A DNA stretch of 64,000 nucleotides from NCBI RefSeq assembly GCF_022869165.1, contig NZ_CP094929.1, forward strand, positions 1,054,001 through 1,118,000, written 5' to 3'. The position numbers and the translations under genes were made by a program. Shown one piece after another: positions 42,883 through 51,402 of the stretch. The stretch comes from Sphaerochaeta associata. Its GTDB lineage: Bacteria; Spirochaetota; Spirochaetia; Sphaerochaetales; Sphaerochaetaceae. The notes under the pieces were generated by a model. It saw nothing but the letters and a program-made list of their open reading frames with translations. It did not search any database and was not told the DNA's origin. Each line of letters starts with the position of its first letter. The first letter of the stretch is position 1.

Positions 42883-42995
42883 AGCAGATTGACGGCTTCT
42901 TTATAGTCCAGGCGATATTCTATACAAACCATACTCATAGATGTACGGCAACGCATGCAGAGTACAGTAGTGTAGTTGCTGAGAAAATTATTTAA
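42883..42995 (+). pseudogene. Decayed 3' fragment of a HigB toxin gene
   Basis: The end of a 60-codon frame reads THAEYSSVVAEKII, close to THAEYSKVHAETI at the end of the intact toxin about 590 bp downstream. Twenty identical bases are shared (42950-42969 and 43541-43560). Upstream of that, similarity continues at DNA level but needs a frameshift. No antitoxin follows. This looks like the remains of a duplicated or earlier HigB gene. Confidence 0.6.
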
Positions 42996-43236
42996 GCCCC
43001 AAATTTTCAAGGAATACTGGGGTCTGTTGAGAGTTCTTTGCTGATCTCAGTGGAAAATTATCTCTATTTTCTGTGGAATAAAGCTTATAAGCAACACATG
43101 CTTGAAGCAATTCGCTTACATATGCATGTAATAGGTATAGATAGTATGGTACGGAAGTTTTTTACCATGAAAGACTGCCGTGGTGATACTACTGAATGGA
43201 ATGTTCAGAATGTTGGAGCTGGTCCATATAAAAATA

Positions 43237-43249
43237 TCCCTAAAAGGGA
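43237..43249. promoter_or_regulatory. Palindrome upstream of higB, candidate antitoxin operator
   Basis: TCCCT-AAA-AGGGA is a perfect 5-3-5 inverted repeat 41 nt ahead of the toxin start. HigA-type antitoxins usually repress their own promoter through such sites. Confidence 0.35.
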
Positions 43250-43289
43250 AATTTCTATATTGATTATTTCCGAAAAGGGATTATACTAT

Positions 43290-43583
43290 ATGCATGTGAT
43301 ATCAAGAAGGTGTTTGATTGAGTTTGGGACTTGTCACCCAAATGTTAAAGAAGAACTGGATACTTGGTTTTATATGATGGAAAAGAATGAATATCCTAGT
43401 CCCATATCCATCAAACAGGTATTTGGTTCAGCAGACATTATTGCTGGAGACAGAGTAATATTCAACATCAAGGGTAATTCATATCGGATCATAGTGAAGG
43501 TAAAATATTCCACACAAACTATGTTTATCAGGTTTATCGGAACGCATGCAGAGTACAGTAAAGTACATGCGGAGACAATATAA
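43290..43583 (+). CDS. higB: HigB-family mRNA interferase toxin
   Basis: A 97-residue protein of the HigB (RelE superfamily) toxin type. MHVISRRCLIEFGTCHPN at the start, a middle DIIAGDRVIFNIKGNSYRI strand pair and the terminal MFIRFIGTHAEYSKV match this family, which cleaves mRNA on the ribosome. The frame is open back to 43038, but the family starts at MHVIS and AAGGGA lies nine bases before the ATG at 43290. The stop and the start of the antitoxin share a base (TAATG), giving tight coupling. The gene is clearly AT-rich. Confidence 0.87.
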   Translation: MHVISRRCLIEFGTCHPNVKEELDTWFYMMEKNEYPSPISIKQVFGSADIIAGDRVIFNIKGNSYRIIVKVKYSTQTMFIRFIGTHAEYSKVHAETI

Positions 43584-44779
43584 TGAAACCAAAAATCTTA
43601 AAGAATAATCATGATTATGAAATGGCACTTAAGCATATAGCATTTCTGATGGATGCCCCTGAATCGGCAGAAATCAATGAAGAGATTGAGTTGTTCACTT
43701 CATTGATCTCGTTCTATGAGGAGAAGACTTTCCCTGTTGATCTCCCAGACCCGATTAATGCGATCCTGTTTGTAATGGAACAGAGAAGTCTCACAAGAAA
43801 AGATCTTATTCCTATTCTTGGAAGTCAGGGAAAAGTATCAGAAATCTTGAATAGAAAACGGCCTCTTAGTCTATCCATGATCAGAAAGCTACATGAAGCA
43901 TTGCATATACCAGCAGAAATTCTTCTCAAGGATTCACAGCGAAACCAGATTCCTGAAAAACGATTTGAATATGATAACTTTCCAGTTCCTGCTATGTTTG
44001 CGTTAGGGTATTTCCCAAATTACCATTCGATTTCTCAAGTTAAAGAATACTTTGAGGAAGCAATGTCCACCTTGTTCAGTCAATTTGATGGCAAAGATAC
44101 CCAGCCGATGTATTCTAGGCAATCAAAAGAAAGCTTAAATCCAGATACTTTATTGGCATGGCAGGCACATATCCTGAGGAAGATCTCCACAGATGAGATT
44201 GATGCATTTTCATTGGAGGCTCTTACTAGCTCATTCTTCGAGGAATTGCTTTCATTCAGTATGTATTCCAAAGGTCCGTTATTAGTGAAAGACTACCTTC
44301 AATCGTATGGAATTCATTTTGTGATAGAGCCGCATCTCCCTAAGACATATATAGATGGTGCAGCATTTAAATCTCATGATGGCAAACCTATAGTTGCTCT
44401 TTCTTTACGATATGATCGAGTTGACAACTTCTGGTTTACACTCTTGCATGAGTTGGTTCATGTCAAAGAACATCTCTATAGCGGGCCGGATGACAGAGTC
44501 TTTTTTGACGACACCTCATCCAGCTCTGAGGAATGTGAATCGCAACTGGAACAAGAAGCAAATCAATTTGCCAGGGAGTATTTAATCCCATCAACGCTCA
44601 TAGATTGTGATGAATTGGGAGATTCCTCTGTTTGGTCTGCATCCAGAATACTTGCAACATCAAAAGAGCTTAGACGTTCTCCTGCGATACTTGCAGGTTG
44701 CATACGATATGAAACCGGAAACTATGCTATTTACTCTGATATGTTGGGCTCTGGAGGTCTGAAACACCTTTTTCAGTGA
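43583..44779 (+). CDS. higA: HigA-type antitoxin fused to an ImmA/IrrE metallopeptidase
   Basis: A 398-residue two-domain protein. Residues 56-118 form a HigA-like helix-turn-helix (DPINAILFVMEQRSLTRKDL, then SEILNRKRPLSLSMIRKLHEAL). After a linker, residues about 230-398 are an ImmA/IrrE zinc-peptidase domain with HELVH (289-293) and the third ligand Glu325 in EQEANQFARE. The HTH part should bind and neutralise HigB and repress the operon. The peptidase part is not found in ordinary HigA of about 100-140 residues and may cleave this or another repressor in response to a signal. No terminator is seen before the convergent gene. Confidence 0.9.
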   Translation: MKPKILKNNHDYEMALKHIAFLMDAPESAEINEEIELFTSLISFYEEKTFPVDLPDPINAILFVMEQRSLTRKDLIPILGSQGKVSEILNRKRPLSLSMIRKLHEALHIPAEILLKDSQRNQIPEKRFEYDNFPVPAMFALGYFPNYHSISQVKEYFEEAMSTLFSQFDGKDTQPMYSRQSKESLNPDTLLAWQAHILRKISTDEIDAFSLEALTSSFFEELLSFSMYSKGPLLVKDYLQSYGIHFVIEPHLPKTYIDGAAFKSHDGKPIVALSLRYDRVDNFWFTLLHELVHVKEHLYSGPDDRVFFDDTSSSSEECESQLEQEANQFAREYLIPSTLIDCDELGDSSVWSASRILATSKELRRSPAILAGCIRYETGNYAIYSDMLGSGGLKHLFQ

Positions 44780-44861
44780 CTTGGCTCATGGGCATGTTCG
44801 ATATATGCTTTCTTAAAAACCTCGAAGATGTGTTCACTACACCTTTAATAAGGGCCGGATA

Positions 44862-45683
44862 TCAGAGCCTGTCTTCTTTACGCAATCCCATCTCTACGGC
44901 AACCTTGATGGCCAGCTGCGGCCTGTCAGTCATGATTGAGTCCACTCCAAGGGTATAAAGCCTTCGCATCTCAGCTTCATCGTTGATGGTCCACACCTGG
45001 ATGACAGCCCCGCGGGCGTGCATCACCTCGACAAACTTCCTGGTGATGACCTCGATGCCCCACTGGCGTACCGGTACTTGGAAAATTACCTTGGATCTGG
45101 CAGTTGTCCTTTTAGGCAGGAGATGCAGTTTCTGTAAAGCGAGCAAAGGAATCACTTCTTTTGTGGTGAGGCTGGTCTGGATTCTTGGTTCACGTTTTCT
45201 GAGAAGTTTCAGATTGGAGAGATGGAATGATGCAGCAACTACGCGTCTGGTTGCATGCTCGTCCTTGATCACCTGAATAAAGGCATCGACGATGGCTGCT
45301 CCTTCACTCTTCAAATCGACATTGAAGCACATTGCCGGACAAGTTTGCAGAGCATCTTGAAGCGTGCACAGCTGTACACCCTTGCCTCTGAAGGGATAGG
45401 TTTTTCCCTCGTCGGTGGTGAATGTATAGCCGGCATCGAATGCCTTCAATTCTTCAAGTGTATGGTCCTCGACACTGCCGCTGCCGTCGGTGTTGCGGTC
45501 CAGGGTGGGGTCGTGCCAAATGACCAGGTGACCATCCTTGCTCAGGTGTACATCGGTCTCGATTACATCCACGCCCATTTTACAGGCACTCTCAAAGGCC
45601 GGCAGGGTGTTTTCAGGAAAGTGAGCGCTGTCACCGCGGTGAGCGACCACGCGCGGCATAGGGTCAAAGAAAGACTTGAACAT
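44862..45683 (-). CDS. ugpQ: Glycerophosphodiester phosphodiesterase
   Basis: A 273-residue cytoplasmic-type GDPD. The catalytic motifs are VAHRGDSAHFPENTLPAF near residue 13, IETDVHLSKDGHLVIWHDPTLDRNTDGSG near 40, and VQVWTINDEAEMRRL near the C terminus. No signal peptide, so it resembles UgpQ rather than periplasmic GlpQ. It releases glycerol-3-phosphate from deacylated phospholipids. Its start overlaps the end of the TrmJ-like gene by 20 bp, giving a two-gene minus-strand unit. Confidence 0.88.
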   Translation of the reverse strand: MFKSFFDPMPRVVAHRGDSAHFPENTLPAFESACKMGVDVIETDVHLSKDGHLVIWHDPTLDRNTDGSGSVEDHTLEELKAFDAGYTFTTDEGKTYPFRGKGVQLCTLQDALQTCPAMCFNVDLKSEGAAIVDAFIQVIKDEHATRRVVAASFHLSNLKLLRKREPRIQTSLTTKEVIPLLALQKLHLLPKRTTARSKVIFQVPVRQWGIEVITRKFVEVMHARGAVIQVWTINDEAEMRRLYTLGVDSIMTDRPQLAIKVAVEMGLRKEDRL

Positions 45684-46419
45684 CGTCGTCCGTCTCCTTG
45701 TGCGCCTTGATGCGGGACATCTTTACAAAAACCTTCTCCATTTTCTGGATTTCGCTCTCGGTCAGACCGGCGCGCACGAACACATCCCTGAGAAACCTGA
45801 AAGTCCACAGCTTCTCCTGGGCCAGCTTGAAATATCCAATACCATCGAGGGCCTCACACGAGGCGAGGGCGGCCTGCTCGCACCTGTCCTGGGTCACCGG
45901 GTTTGCCTGTACAGGAAACGTCTTGATGGTATCGAAGAGTGTGAACGTGACAATCTGTACGGCTTGGGAAAGGTTGAGGGAAGGAAACTGGTCGCTGGTA
46001 GGGATGGTCACCACCTGTGAACACTCGGCAACCTCATCGTCGGTCAAGCCATCCGACTCCCGGCCGAAGACGATGGAAACCAACCCTTCACCCGTTTTCA
46101 TCACGGTATCGGCCAATTGGGCCGGGCTGAGCGCGCTGTTTTTGCGGAACTTGCCTCGTCTGCGGGTGGCCGCAACCGAGAGTACGCTGTCAGCAAGTGC
46201 CTTCTTGAGTGTAGGAAAACGCTTTGCATTGTCCCACACATCGCTGGCATGGAGGGCGAGCGTCCGTACACGGTTCTCGTCGTACTCGCGTTCCCCGACA
46301 AGGACCAGGCGAGTGATGCCCATCGTCTTCATGGCTCGACACGTAGAGCCGATATTTGCCCCATCCTGCGTGTCCACAAGTACAATTTGAATCCTGGCGA
46401 GATTGCTTTGTTGGTCCAT
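45664..46419 (-). CDS. trmJ: TrmJ-like SPOUT tRNA/rRNA 2'-O-methyltransferase
   Basis: A 251-residue SPOUT (TrmH-family group 1) methylase. IVLVDTQDGANIGSTCRAMKTMGI at the N terminus, FGRESDGLTDDEV in the middle and IPTSDQFPSLNLSQAV form the knotted SAM site. E. coli TrmJ methylates position 32 of tRNAs; that target is likely but not provable here. The ATG at 46419 matches the family start; a TTG at 46455 is also in frame. It is divergent from the AI-2E-type gene with 55 nt between starts. Confidence 0.85.
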   Translation of the reverse strand: MDQQSNLARIQIVLVDTQDGANIGSTCRAMKTMGITRLVLVGEREYDENRVRTLALHASDVWDNAKRFPTLKKALADSVLSVAATRRRGKFRKNSALSPAQLADTVMKTGEGLVSIVFGRESDGLTDDEVAECSQVVTIPTSDQFPSLNLSQAVQIVTFTLFDTIKTFPVQANPVTQDRCEQAALASCEALDGIGYFKLAQEKLWTFRFLRDVFVRAGLTESEIQKMEKVFVKMSRIKAHKETDDDVQVFL

Positions 46420-46474
46420 GATTCCAGTAGTAACAGATATTGCAGGTTTTTCCAAGCTAGTCTATAGTTGTTGC

Positions 46475-47707
46475 ATGACAGAAACTTCGTCCGGCAGCAA
46501 CAAGTATTCACACATCTTTCTGGGGATACTCGCAGTTTTAGCCATCCTTGCAGCGTTGAAGCTCTCCAAGGATGTTACCATTCCGTTGGTTCTCTCCTTC
46601 TTTTGTTTTCTTTTATTCAGCCCGCTGCTGCGTCGTCTCGATAAGTTGCATATTCCCAAGATCATCTCGGTAACATTTGTCATGGTGTTGCTTCTCTTCA
46701 TATTCGTGCTGGCTGGTTGGTTTGTGATCATGACAGTGGACACGTTGGTACGTCTCATTCCCTTCTACGCCGAGAAAGTGGTTTCGCTCGACCGGCTTAT
46801 TTCCAGCAGGGTGTCCGAGTTCATCGACCTGCCGCTGGGAACCAGTTTCCTCTCCCTGTTGCCGGTGAACTGGTCCAGTCTTGCGATCAGCAGCCTCACT
46901 TCCATATCGAATAAGTTCCTGGACATCACCAAGGTGGCGACCTTGGTCTACATCTTCTTCCTCTTTCTGCTTCTGGAACGGCAGAGTGTCATTCCCAAGC
47001 TGCTTGCGGCAGTGCCAAAGAGCAAGGGGATGAAGATTGCTGTGATGTTTGAACGCATCACCCGCCAGATTTCCAAGTATTTGATTCTCAAAGCTGTAAT
47101 CAGTGCCTTCACCGGCTTGTTCTTCTTCCTGACTGCAGTTGTCACCGGTCTCGATTTGCCCATCCTTTGGGGTGTCTTGGCTTTTATTTTCAACTTCATT
47201 CCCTCCATCGGATCGGTCATCATCACCACCCTGACCATTTTCATGGCCCTGATCCAATTCGCTCCCGACTGGACGAACGTGATTTATGTCGGCATCCTTA
47301 CGATCAGCACCCAGATGATTCTGGGAAACATCATCGACCCCCGACTGCAGGGAAACCAGCTTAATCTCTCTCCCTTCGTCATTTTGGTCTCCTTGTCCTT
47401 GTGGGGGTTCATTTGGGGTATTCCGGGAATGTTCATCTCTGTACCGCTGACCAGCGTGCTGCAGATCCTGTGTGCGAATATCAAGAGTCTCAGGCCGGTC
47501 GCCATTCTCATCTCCAGCGGGAAGAGTTACCAGCGCGAGAGTGCCAAGCAACGTGCGCTGGAACGGTATTTGCGCAAGCAGGACAAGCTCAAAAGGGGAG
47601 AGCATCCATCGGCCGCCCATATGGCCGAGGCGGAGGATGCCGAGGCGACCAACGTATACCACAAAGGCGATTTCGTACTGCCTGAGAGTTTCGGCGATAA
47701 AAAATGA
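46475..47707 (+). CDS. AI-2E transporter family membrane protein
   Basis: A 410-residue membrane protein of PF01594 (formerly UPF0118). About seven or eight hydrophobic segments are seen, with the conserved C-terminal LGNIIDPRLQGNQLNLSPFVILVSLSLWGFIWGIPGMFISVPL region. Relatives include the autoinducer-2 exporter TqsA and Na+/H+ antiporter-like proteins, so function is uncertain. The last 70 residues are charged and cytosolic. The ATG at 46475 lacks a strong ribosome site. It overlaps the next gene by four bases (ATGA). Confidence 0.85.
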   Translation: MTETSSGSNKYSHIFLGILAVLAILAALKLSKDVTIPLVLSFFCFLLFSPLLRRLDKLHIPKIISVTFVMVLLLFIFVLAGWFVIMTVDTLVRLIPFYAEKVVSLDRLISSRVSEFIDLPLGTSFLSLLPVNWSSLAISSLTSISNKFLDITKVATLVYIFFLFLLLERQSVIPKLLAAVPKSKGMKIAVMFERITRQISKYLILKAVISAFTGLFFFLTAVVTGLDLPILWGVLAFIFNFIPSIGSVIITTLTIFMALIQFAPDWTNVIYVGILTISTQMILGNIIDPRLQGNQLNLSPFVILVSLSLWGFIWGIPGMFISVPLTSVLQILCANIKSLRPVAILISSGKSYQRESAKQRALERYLRKQDKLKRGEHPSAAHMAEAEDAEATNVYHKGDFVLPESFGDKK

Positions 47708-48588
47708 ACGGCTTTCCTTCCTTGACAGAAGAGGAGGCGGCTTCGTATCTGTGGCCCGCCTTTACCCTCGACGAAGCCTCGTTGCATGAGTTTCGCTCGC
47801 GCATCCTTGCATTCTATGAGTTGCACGGTCGTCGCTTCATCTGGCGGGAAACCACGGATCCTTACCGCATCTTGCTCTCCGAGGTGATGCTTCAACAAAC
47901 CCAAACTTCGCGAGTCCTCCCCAAGTATGAGTTGTTTCTCACGCTTTGGCCCACCTTCGCTGATTTGGCGGCCGGTTCGCTCGATGCATTGCTCTATCAC
48001 TGGAAGGGACTCGGGTACAACCGAAGGGCATTGAATCTGAGAAAGAGTGCCAAAATGACCGAGGCCTGGGGCTGGACCATTCCCGACGATCCTGCCTTGA
48101 TCGCGACCCTGCCGGGTGTGGGAAAAGCAACAGCCGCTGCATTGCTTGCATTCTGCTACCAAAAGAAGTCCATCTATCTGGAAACCAATATCCGCAGGGT
48201 CCTGCTTACCTGCTTCTTCCCGCACCAGGAGGCGGTGAAGGACCGACAGCTTGAAGAGCTGCTTGGCCTGCTGGCTGAGGGAGTGACGGATATGAAGAGC
48301 TGGTACTATGCCCTGATGGACTACGGGGTGCTGCTCAAGCAACTGCTTCCAAATGCCAATGTACGCAGCGCCCACTATACAAAACAGAGCGCCTTCGAGA
48401 ATTCAAACCGCCAGATCCGCGGGCAGTTGATCCATCTGCTCTCCGACACCGGGGCGAAAGAGAAGGATCACATTATCGCTTTGCTCTCTTCGTTTGATGA
48501 GGAGCGCATTCATGCCTGTCTTCAGCAACTGCAGAACGAAGGATTTGTGCAGGAACAAGAGGGTGTATACCGTATTGCTAAGGATTAG
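47704..48588 (+). CDS. HhH-GPD DNA glycosylase, MutY-like variant without Fe-S cluster
   Basis: A 294-residue base-excision enzyme. SEVMLQQTQTSRV carries Glu60 at the MutY catalytic position, and LPGVGKATAAALLAF (136-150) is the helix-hairpin-helix. The residue at the usual catalytic Asp is Glu160 (YLETNIRRV where MutY has LDGNV). The Cys-X6-X2-X5 cluster is missing, and instead of a Nudix-like 8-oxoG-reading domain the C terminus has a winged-helix-like segment from IRGQLIHLL. It may still remove mispaired adenine, or act on another lesion. Overlaps the preceding gene by four bases. Confidence 0.8.
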   Translation: MNGFPSLTEEEAASYLWPAFTLDEASLHEFRSRILAFYELHGRRFIWRETTDPYRILLSEVMLQQTQTSRVLPKYELFLTLWPTFADLAAGSLDALLYHWKGLGYNRRALNLRKSAKMTEAWGWTIPDDPALIATLPGVGKATAAALLAFCYQKKSIYLETNIRRVLLTCFFPHQEAVKDRQLEELLGLLAEGVTDMKSWYYALMDYGVLLKQLLPNANVRSAHYTKQSAFENSNRQIRGQLIHLLSDTGAKEKDHIIALLSSFDEERIHACLQQLQNEGFVQEQEGVYRIAKD

Positions 48589-49483
48589 CCTTTTTGTCGG
48601 CAAATAGATTGCCTCCCATGCCCAGGAGCATCAAGAGCGAACCGAGCAGCAACGGCAGGGAAAAACTGTCAAAGAAGACGGTATCGATGGCCAGACTCAT
48701 GAGAATCTGGGACGAAGACAGCAGCAGGGCCGAGTAGACTGCCGGAATCTTGACGATGACGTAACTGGTGCTCACAACCACGAACACGGCAAGGGTTCCC
48801 CCTGAGAAAACCAACAGGAACGGAAGGCCGGCGGTGGTGGCCAGACCTCCTAGCGTTTGTTCGCCCTGCAGGAGGAAGTAGAAGACCAGCCCTGCAACCA
48901 AACCGCCGATGAAGTTCTGATGACTTGCCCGAATCGCTCCCTTGTAGATTGCCAGCGTGCTGTTCAGTACCATCTGGGTCATGGTCAATGCTCCTGCAAG
49001 GATGCCGAGCAGAATGAAAAGCAGGGCGAACGTACCGTCGCCGCTGGCAGCCATGATGAGGATGCCAACCAAACTGACAGTCAGACTTACCGCCTTGACT
49101 TTGTTCAAGGAGCGTTTCTGCATTCCCATCCAACCAGTGAGGTCAAAAACAAGCGAGCAGATGCTCTGCCCGAAAACCGTTGAAGCCATGGCCAGGGAAG
49201 CACCTGTGTTGATGACTGTGTAGTAGTTCAGGTTCAGGATGGCCAGACCGAACAAGCCGTTGAAGTACAGGTACCAAGGAGCTTTCATCCTCGGACCCCT
49301 GATCGCAGGTTTGTTTCTGCCCAGCAGCAGGATAAGCGTAAGGACGGTCAAGCCGATGGTATGGTTGACGATCAAGGAGACGCCCATGGTCGTCGCCTGC
49401 CCGTAGAGGGTGTTGGCAACCACCATGATCGAGATGACCATACCGGTCAGGACATCCAAAAAGAGGTAGAGTGCAAGGTTCAT
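48578..49483 (-). CDS. DMT-superfamily transporter (YdcZ/DUF606 type)
   Basis: A 301-residue protein with about ten hydrophobic segments in two homologous halves. NTLYGQATTMGVSLIVNHTIGL in the first half and STLAIYKGAIRASHQNFIGGLVAGL in the second are characteristic of the DUF606/YdcZ branch of the drug/metabolite transporter superfamily. Substrate unknown. Its 3' end overlaps the glycosylase gene by 11 bp tail to tail. It is divergent from cobT with 59 nt between them. Confidence 0.82.
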   Translation of the reverse strand: MNLALYLFLDVLTGMVISIMVVANTLYGQATTMGVSLIVNHTIGLTVLTLILLLGRNKPAIRGPRMKAPWYLYFNGLFGLAILNLNYYTVINTGASLAMASTVFGQSICSLVFDLTGWMGMQKRSLNKVKAVSLTVSLVGILIMAASGDGTFALLFILLGILAGALTMTQMVLNSTLAIYKGAIRASHQNFIGGLVAGLVFYFLLQGEQTLGGLATTAGLPFLLVFSGGTLAVFVVVSTSYVIVKIPAVYSALLLSSSQILMSLAIDTVFFDSFSLPLLLGSLLMLLGMGGNLFADKKANP

Positions 49484-49542
49484 GGGGGCATTGTATCCTG
49501 TAATGCCTTGTCATGCCAGCACAACCTACCTACAATGTGTGC

Positions 49543-50589
49543 ATGTCAATACCACCGATCGACCGAAGCAGTCTTGTTCGCTATCAGCAGATCTTGCTGA
49601 GCAAAGCGATGCCTCCCCACAGTCTGGGAAGGCTCTCCGATCTTGCCTTGGACCTGGCAATGATCCGTCCACGTCCGCTCAAGCATCTCTCGCTGTTGCT
49701 CTTTGCCGCCGACCACGGCATTGTCGAGGAGGGGGTGACTCACAGCCCGGTGGAAATAACCTATCAGCAGTGTTTGAATTTCGCCAGGGGCGGGGGAGCC
49801 TGCTCGCTGTTTGCCTCCCAAGTCGATGCGGCACTAGCGGTCATCGATGTAGCAGTCAAGCATACCTTCAGCATCTCCGACAACGTGGTGGATCGGAAGG
49901 TGGCCTGGGGCAGCAGGAACTTCCTGACGGCTCCCGCCTTGGAACGGGAGGCCTGTCTCAAAGCCGTTGAGACAGGCAGGCAGTTGGTTCTTCAAGCTCA
50001 TGAAAGGGGTTGTGATGCCATCGCCTTCGGGGAGATGGGAGTAGGAAACACCACCAGTGCGTCCAGCATGGCTGCCGCCCTCACCGGCCTGCCAGTACCC
50101 TCTCTTACCGGTAAGGGTTCCGGCTTGAGTGATGCAGAGCTTCTGCACAAGATTGCGGTGATCGAGCAGGCTCTTGTCCTTCATCCGCAGCGGGCGCCTT
50201 TTGAGGTGCTGTGCAACCTTGGAGGCTATGAGTTGGCGGCAATAGTCGGTGGTATGTGGCAGGCTGCAGAGCTTGGGCTTCCGATATTGCTTGATGGTTA
50301 TGTTGTGAGCAGTGCCGCCTTGGTGGCGGTGAAACTTGAACCTGCATTGGCTGACTACCTGATCACCTGCCACCGTTCCGCAATGCAGGGTCATCAGGCA
50401 ATCCTGGATGCCATTGGATGCAAGCCTCCTTTGCTGGATTTGGCGATGCAGTTGGGCGAGGGTACCGGCGCTTTGGCCGCCTGGCCCTTGGTTCGCCTGG
50501 CAAGCCGCATTCTCTTTGAGATGACCAGCTTCGAAGAAGGCAATGTAACCAATAGTACGGCACTTTTGGCACAGCTGGGGGTGGTATGA
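49543..50589 (+). CDS. cobT: Nicotinate-nucleotide:dimethylbenzimidazole phosphoribosyltransferase
   Basis: A 348-residue CobT that activates the lower-ligand base of cobamides as an alpha-riboside phosphate. Visible motifs are PPHSLGRLSDLA near the start, FAADHGIVEEGV, FGEMGVGNTTSAS and the catalytic Glu306 in LGEGTGA. No benzimidazole synthesis gene (bluB, bza) is in the window, so the base is probably scavenged. Start uncertain: the ATG at 49543 fits the family N terminus but lacks a Shine-Dalgarno site, and an ATG at 49513 is also open. It overlaps the CbiR-like gene by four bases. Confidence 0.93.
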   Translation: MSIPPIDRSSLVRYQQILLSKAMPPHSLGRLSDLALDLAMIRPRPLKHLSLLLFAADHGIVEEGVTHSPVEITYQQCLNFARGGGACSLFASQVDAALAVIDVAVKHTFSISDNVVDRKVAWGSRNFLTAPALEREACLKAVETGRQLVLQAHERGCDAIAFGEMGVGNTTSASSMAAALTGLPVPSLTGKGSGLSDAELLHKIAVIEQALVLHPQRAPFEVLCNLGGYELAAIVGGMWQAAELGLPILLDGYVVSSAALVAVKLEPALADYLITCHRSAMQGHQAILDAIGCKPPLLDLAMQLGEGTGALAAWPLVRLASRILFEMTSFEEGNVTNSTALLAQLGVV

Positions 50590-51386
50590 AGGTACCGCAC
50601 CTGCGCATAGGAACGACCAGCTACATCCTGGCCGACGACATTCTTCCGAATGTCCGCTATTTGGCTCCAATGGTGGACGATATCGAGCTGGTATTGTTTG
50701 AGAGTGAAGAAATGAGCAATCTTCCTTCCAAGGAGGTCGTTGAAGAGCTCGCTGTCCTGGCCCGGCAGCATGACCTTACCTATACGGTGCATTTTCCATT
50801 GGACATCCAGCCAGGTAGTGCTGATCCTGCTCTTCGGTCGGCGTGTGTAGCTTCGATCCTTTCCATCATTGCATTGACCCGGAACCTGAAACCTTTCGGC
50901 TATGTGCTGCACCTCACTCCCGAGCTGTATGGAACTGTACCATCGCCGGAAGTGGAGCGTTGGCATGACTGCCTGGGGAAAACGTTGCAATCACTGTTTG
51001 AGCAGACCGACGTCAGTCCGAGAATGTTCTGCATAGAAACGCTCAGCTACCCATTTGCCTGTGTGCAGGACTTGGTTGAACGCTACGATCTTTCAGTAAC
51101 CTTGGATATCGGGCATGTCTGGTTGATGGGCTACGACAGCCGCAAGGTCCTCGATTCCTTGTTGGAGAGGACCCGCATCTGTCATCTGCACGGAGTGAAG
51201 GACAAGACCGACCATCTTGGTCTTGACCAAGGAGATGCGGAGGCAATCGAGTATTTTCTGAAGAGGCTTGTGCTGCAAGGCCAGAGGGACAGGATTGAAC
51301 GTGTTCTTACCCTGGAGGTTTTTTCTGAGGCGGAGTTTTTTGCCTCCCTCTCCCTCTTGCAGGAAAGCCATGCTATGATGAGATGA
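50586..51386 (+). CDS. cbiR: CbiR-like cobamide-remodelling TIM-barrel hydrolase
   Basis: A 266-residue AP-endonuclease-2/xylose-isomerase-like TIM barrel. Strand ends carry plausible metal ligands: Glu near 38 in VLFESEE, HFPLDI near 79, HLTPELY near 113, IETLSYPF near 148, DIGHVWLM near 173, HLHGVKD near 200 and LEVFSEAEF near 250. Its sandwiching between cobT and cobU, with a 4-bp overlap to cobT, matches CbiR, described in Akkermansia as cleaving the nucleotide loop of cobamides to give cobinamide for rebuilding with a preferred base. Sequence alone only gives the fold; the assignment leans on context. Confidence 0.78.
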   Translation: MKVPHLRIGTTSYILADDILPNVRYLAPMVDDIELVLFESEEMSNLPSKEVVEELAVLARQHDLTYTVHFPLDIQPGSADPALRSACVASILSIIALTRNLKPFGYVLHLTPELYGTVPSPEVERWHDCLGKTLQSLFEQTDVSPRMFCIETLSYPFACVQDLVERYDLSVTLDIGHVWLMGYDSRKVLDSLLERTRICHLHGVKDKTDHLGLDQGDAEAIEYFLKRLVLQGQRDRIERVLTLEVFSEAEFFASLSLLQESHAMMR

Positions 51387-51402
51387 AATCGGGGAGGGTG
51401 CC

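Larger units (their letters stand above)
42706..43289. other. AT-rich region before the toxin gene
   Basis: Nearly 600 nt with no convincing intact gene. It holds the HigB remnant at about 42883-42995 and a 5-3-5 palindrome TCCCT-AAA-AGGGA at 43237-43249, 41 nt before the HigB start. The toxin frame happens to stay open upstream to 43038, but the extra residues show no family resemblance. Confidence 0.55.

Noticed and set aside
43038-43289. 84-codon in-frame extension of the HigB toxin
   Set aside because: HigB proteins are about 100 residues and start at MHVIS; a ribosome site fits the ATG at 43290 and the extension has no family similarity.
46613-47662. 349-codon open frame opposite the AI-2E-type gene
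   Set aside because: Highly charged low-complexity translation antisense to a clear membrane protein gene.
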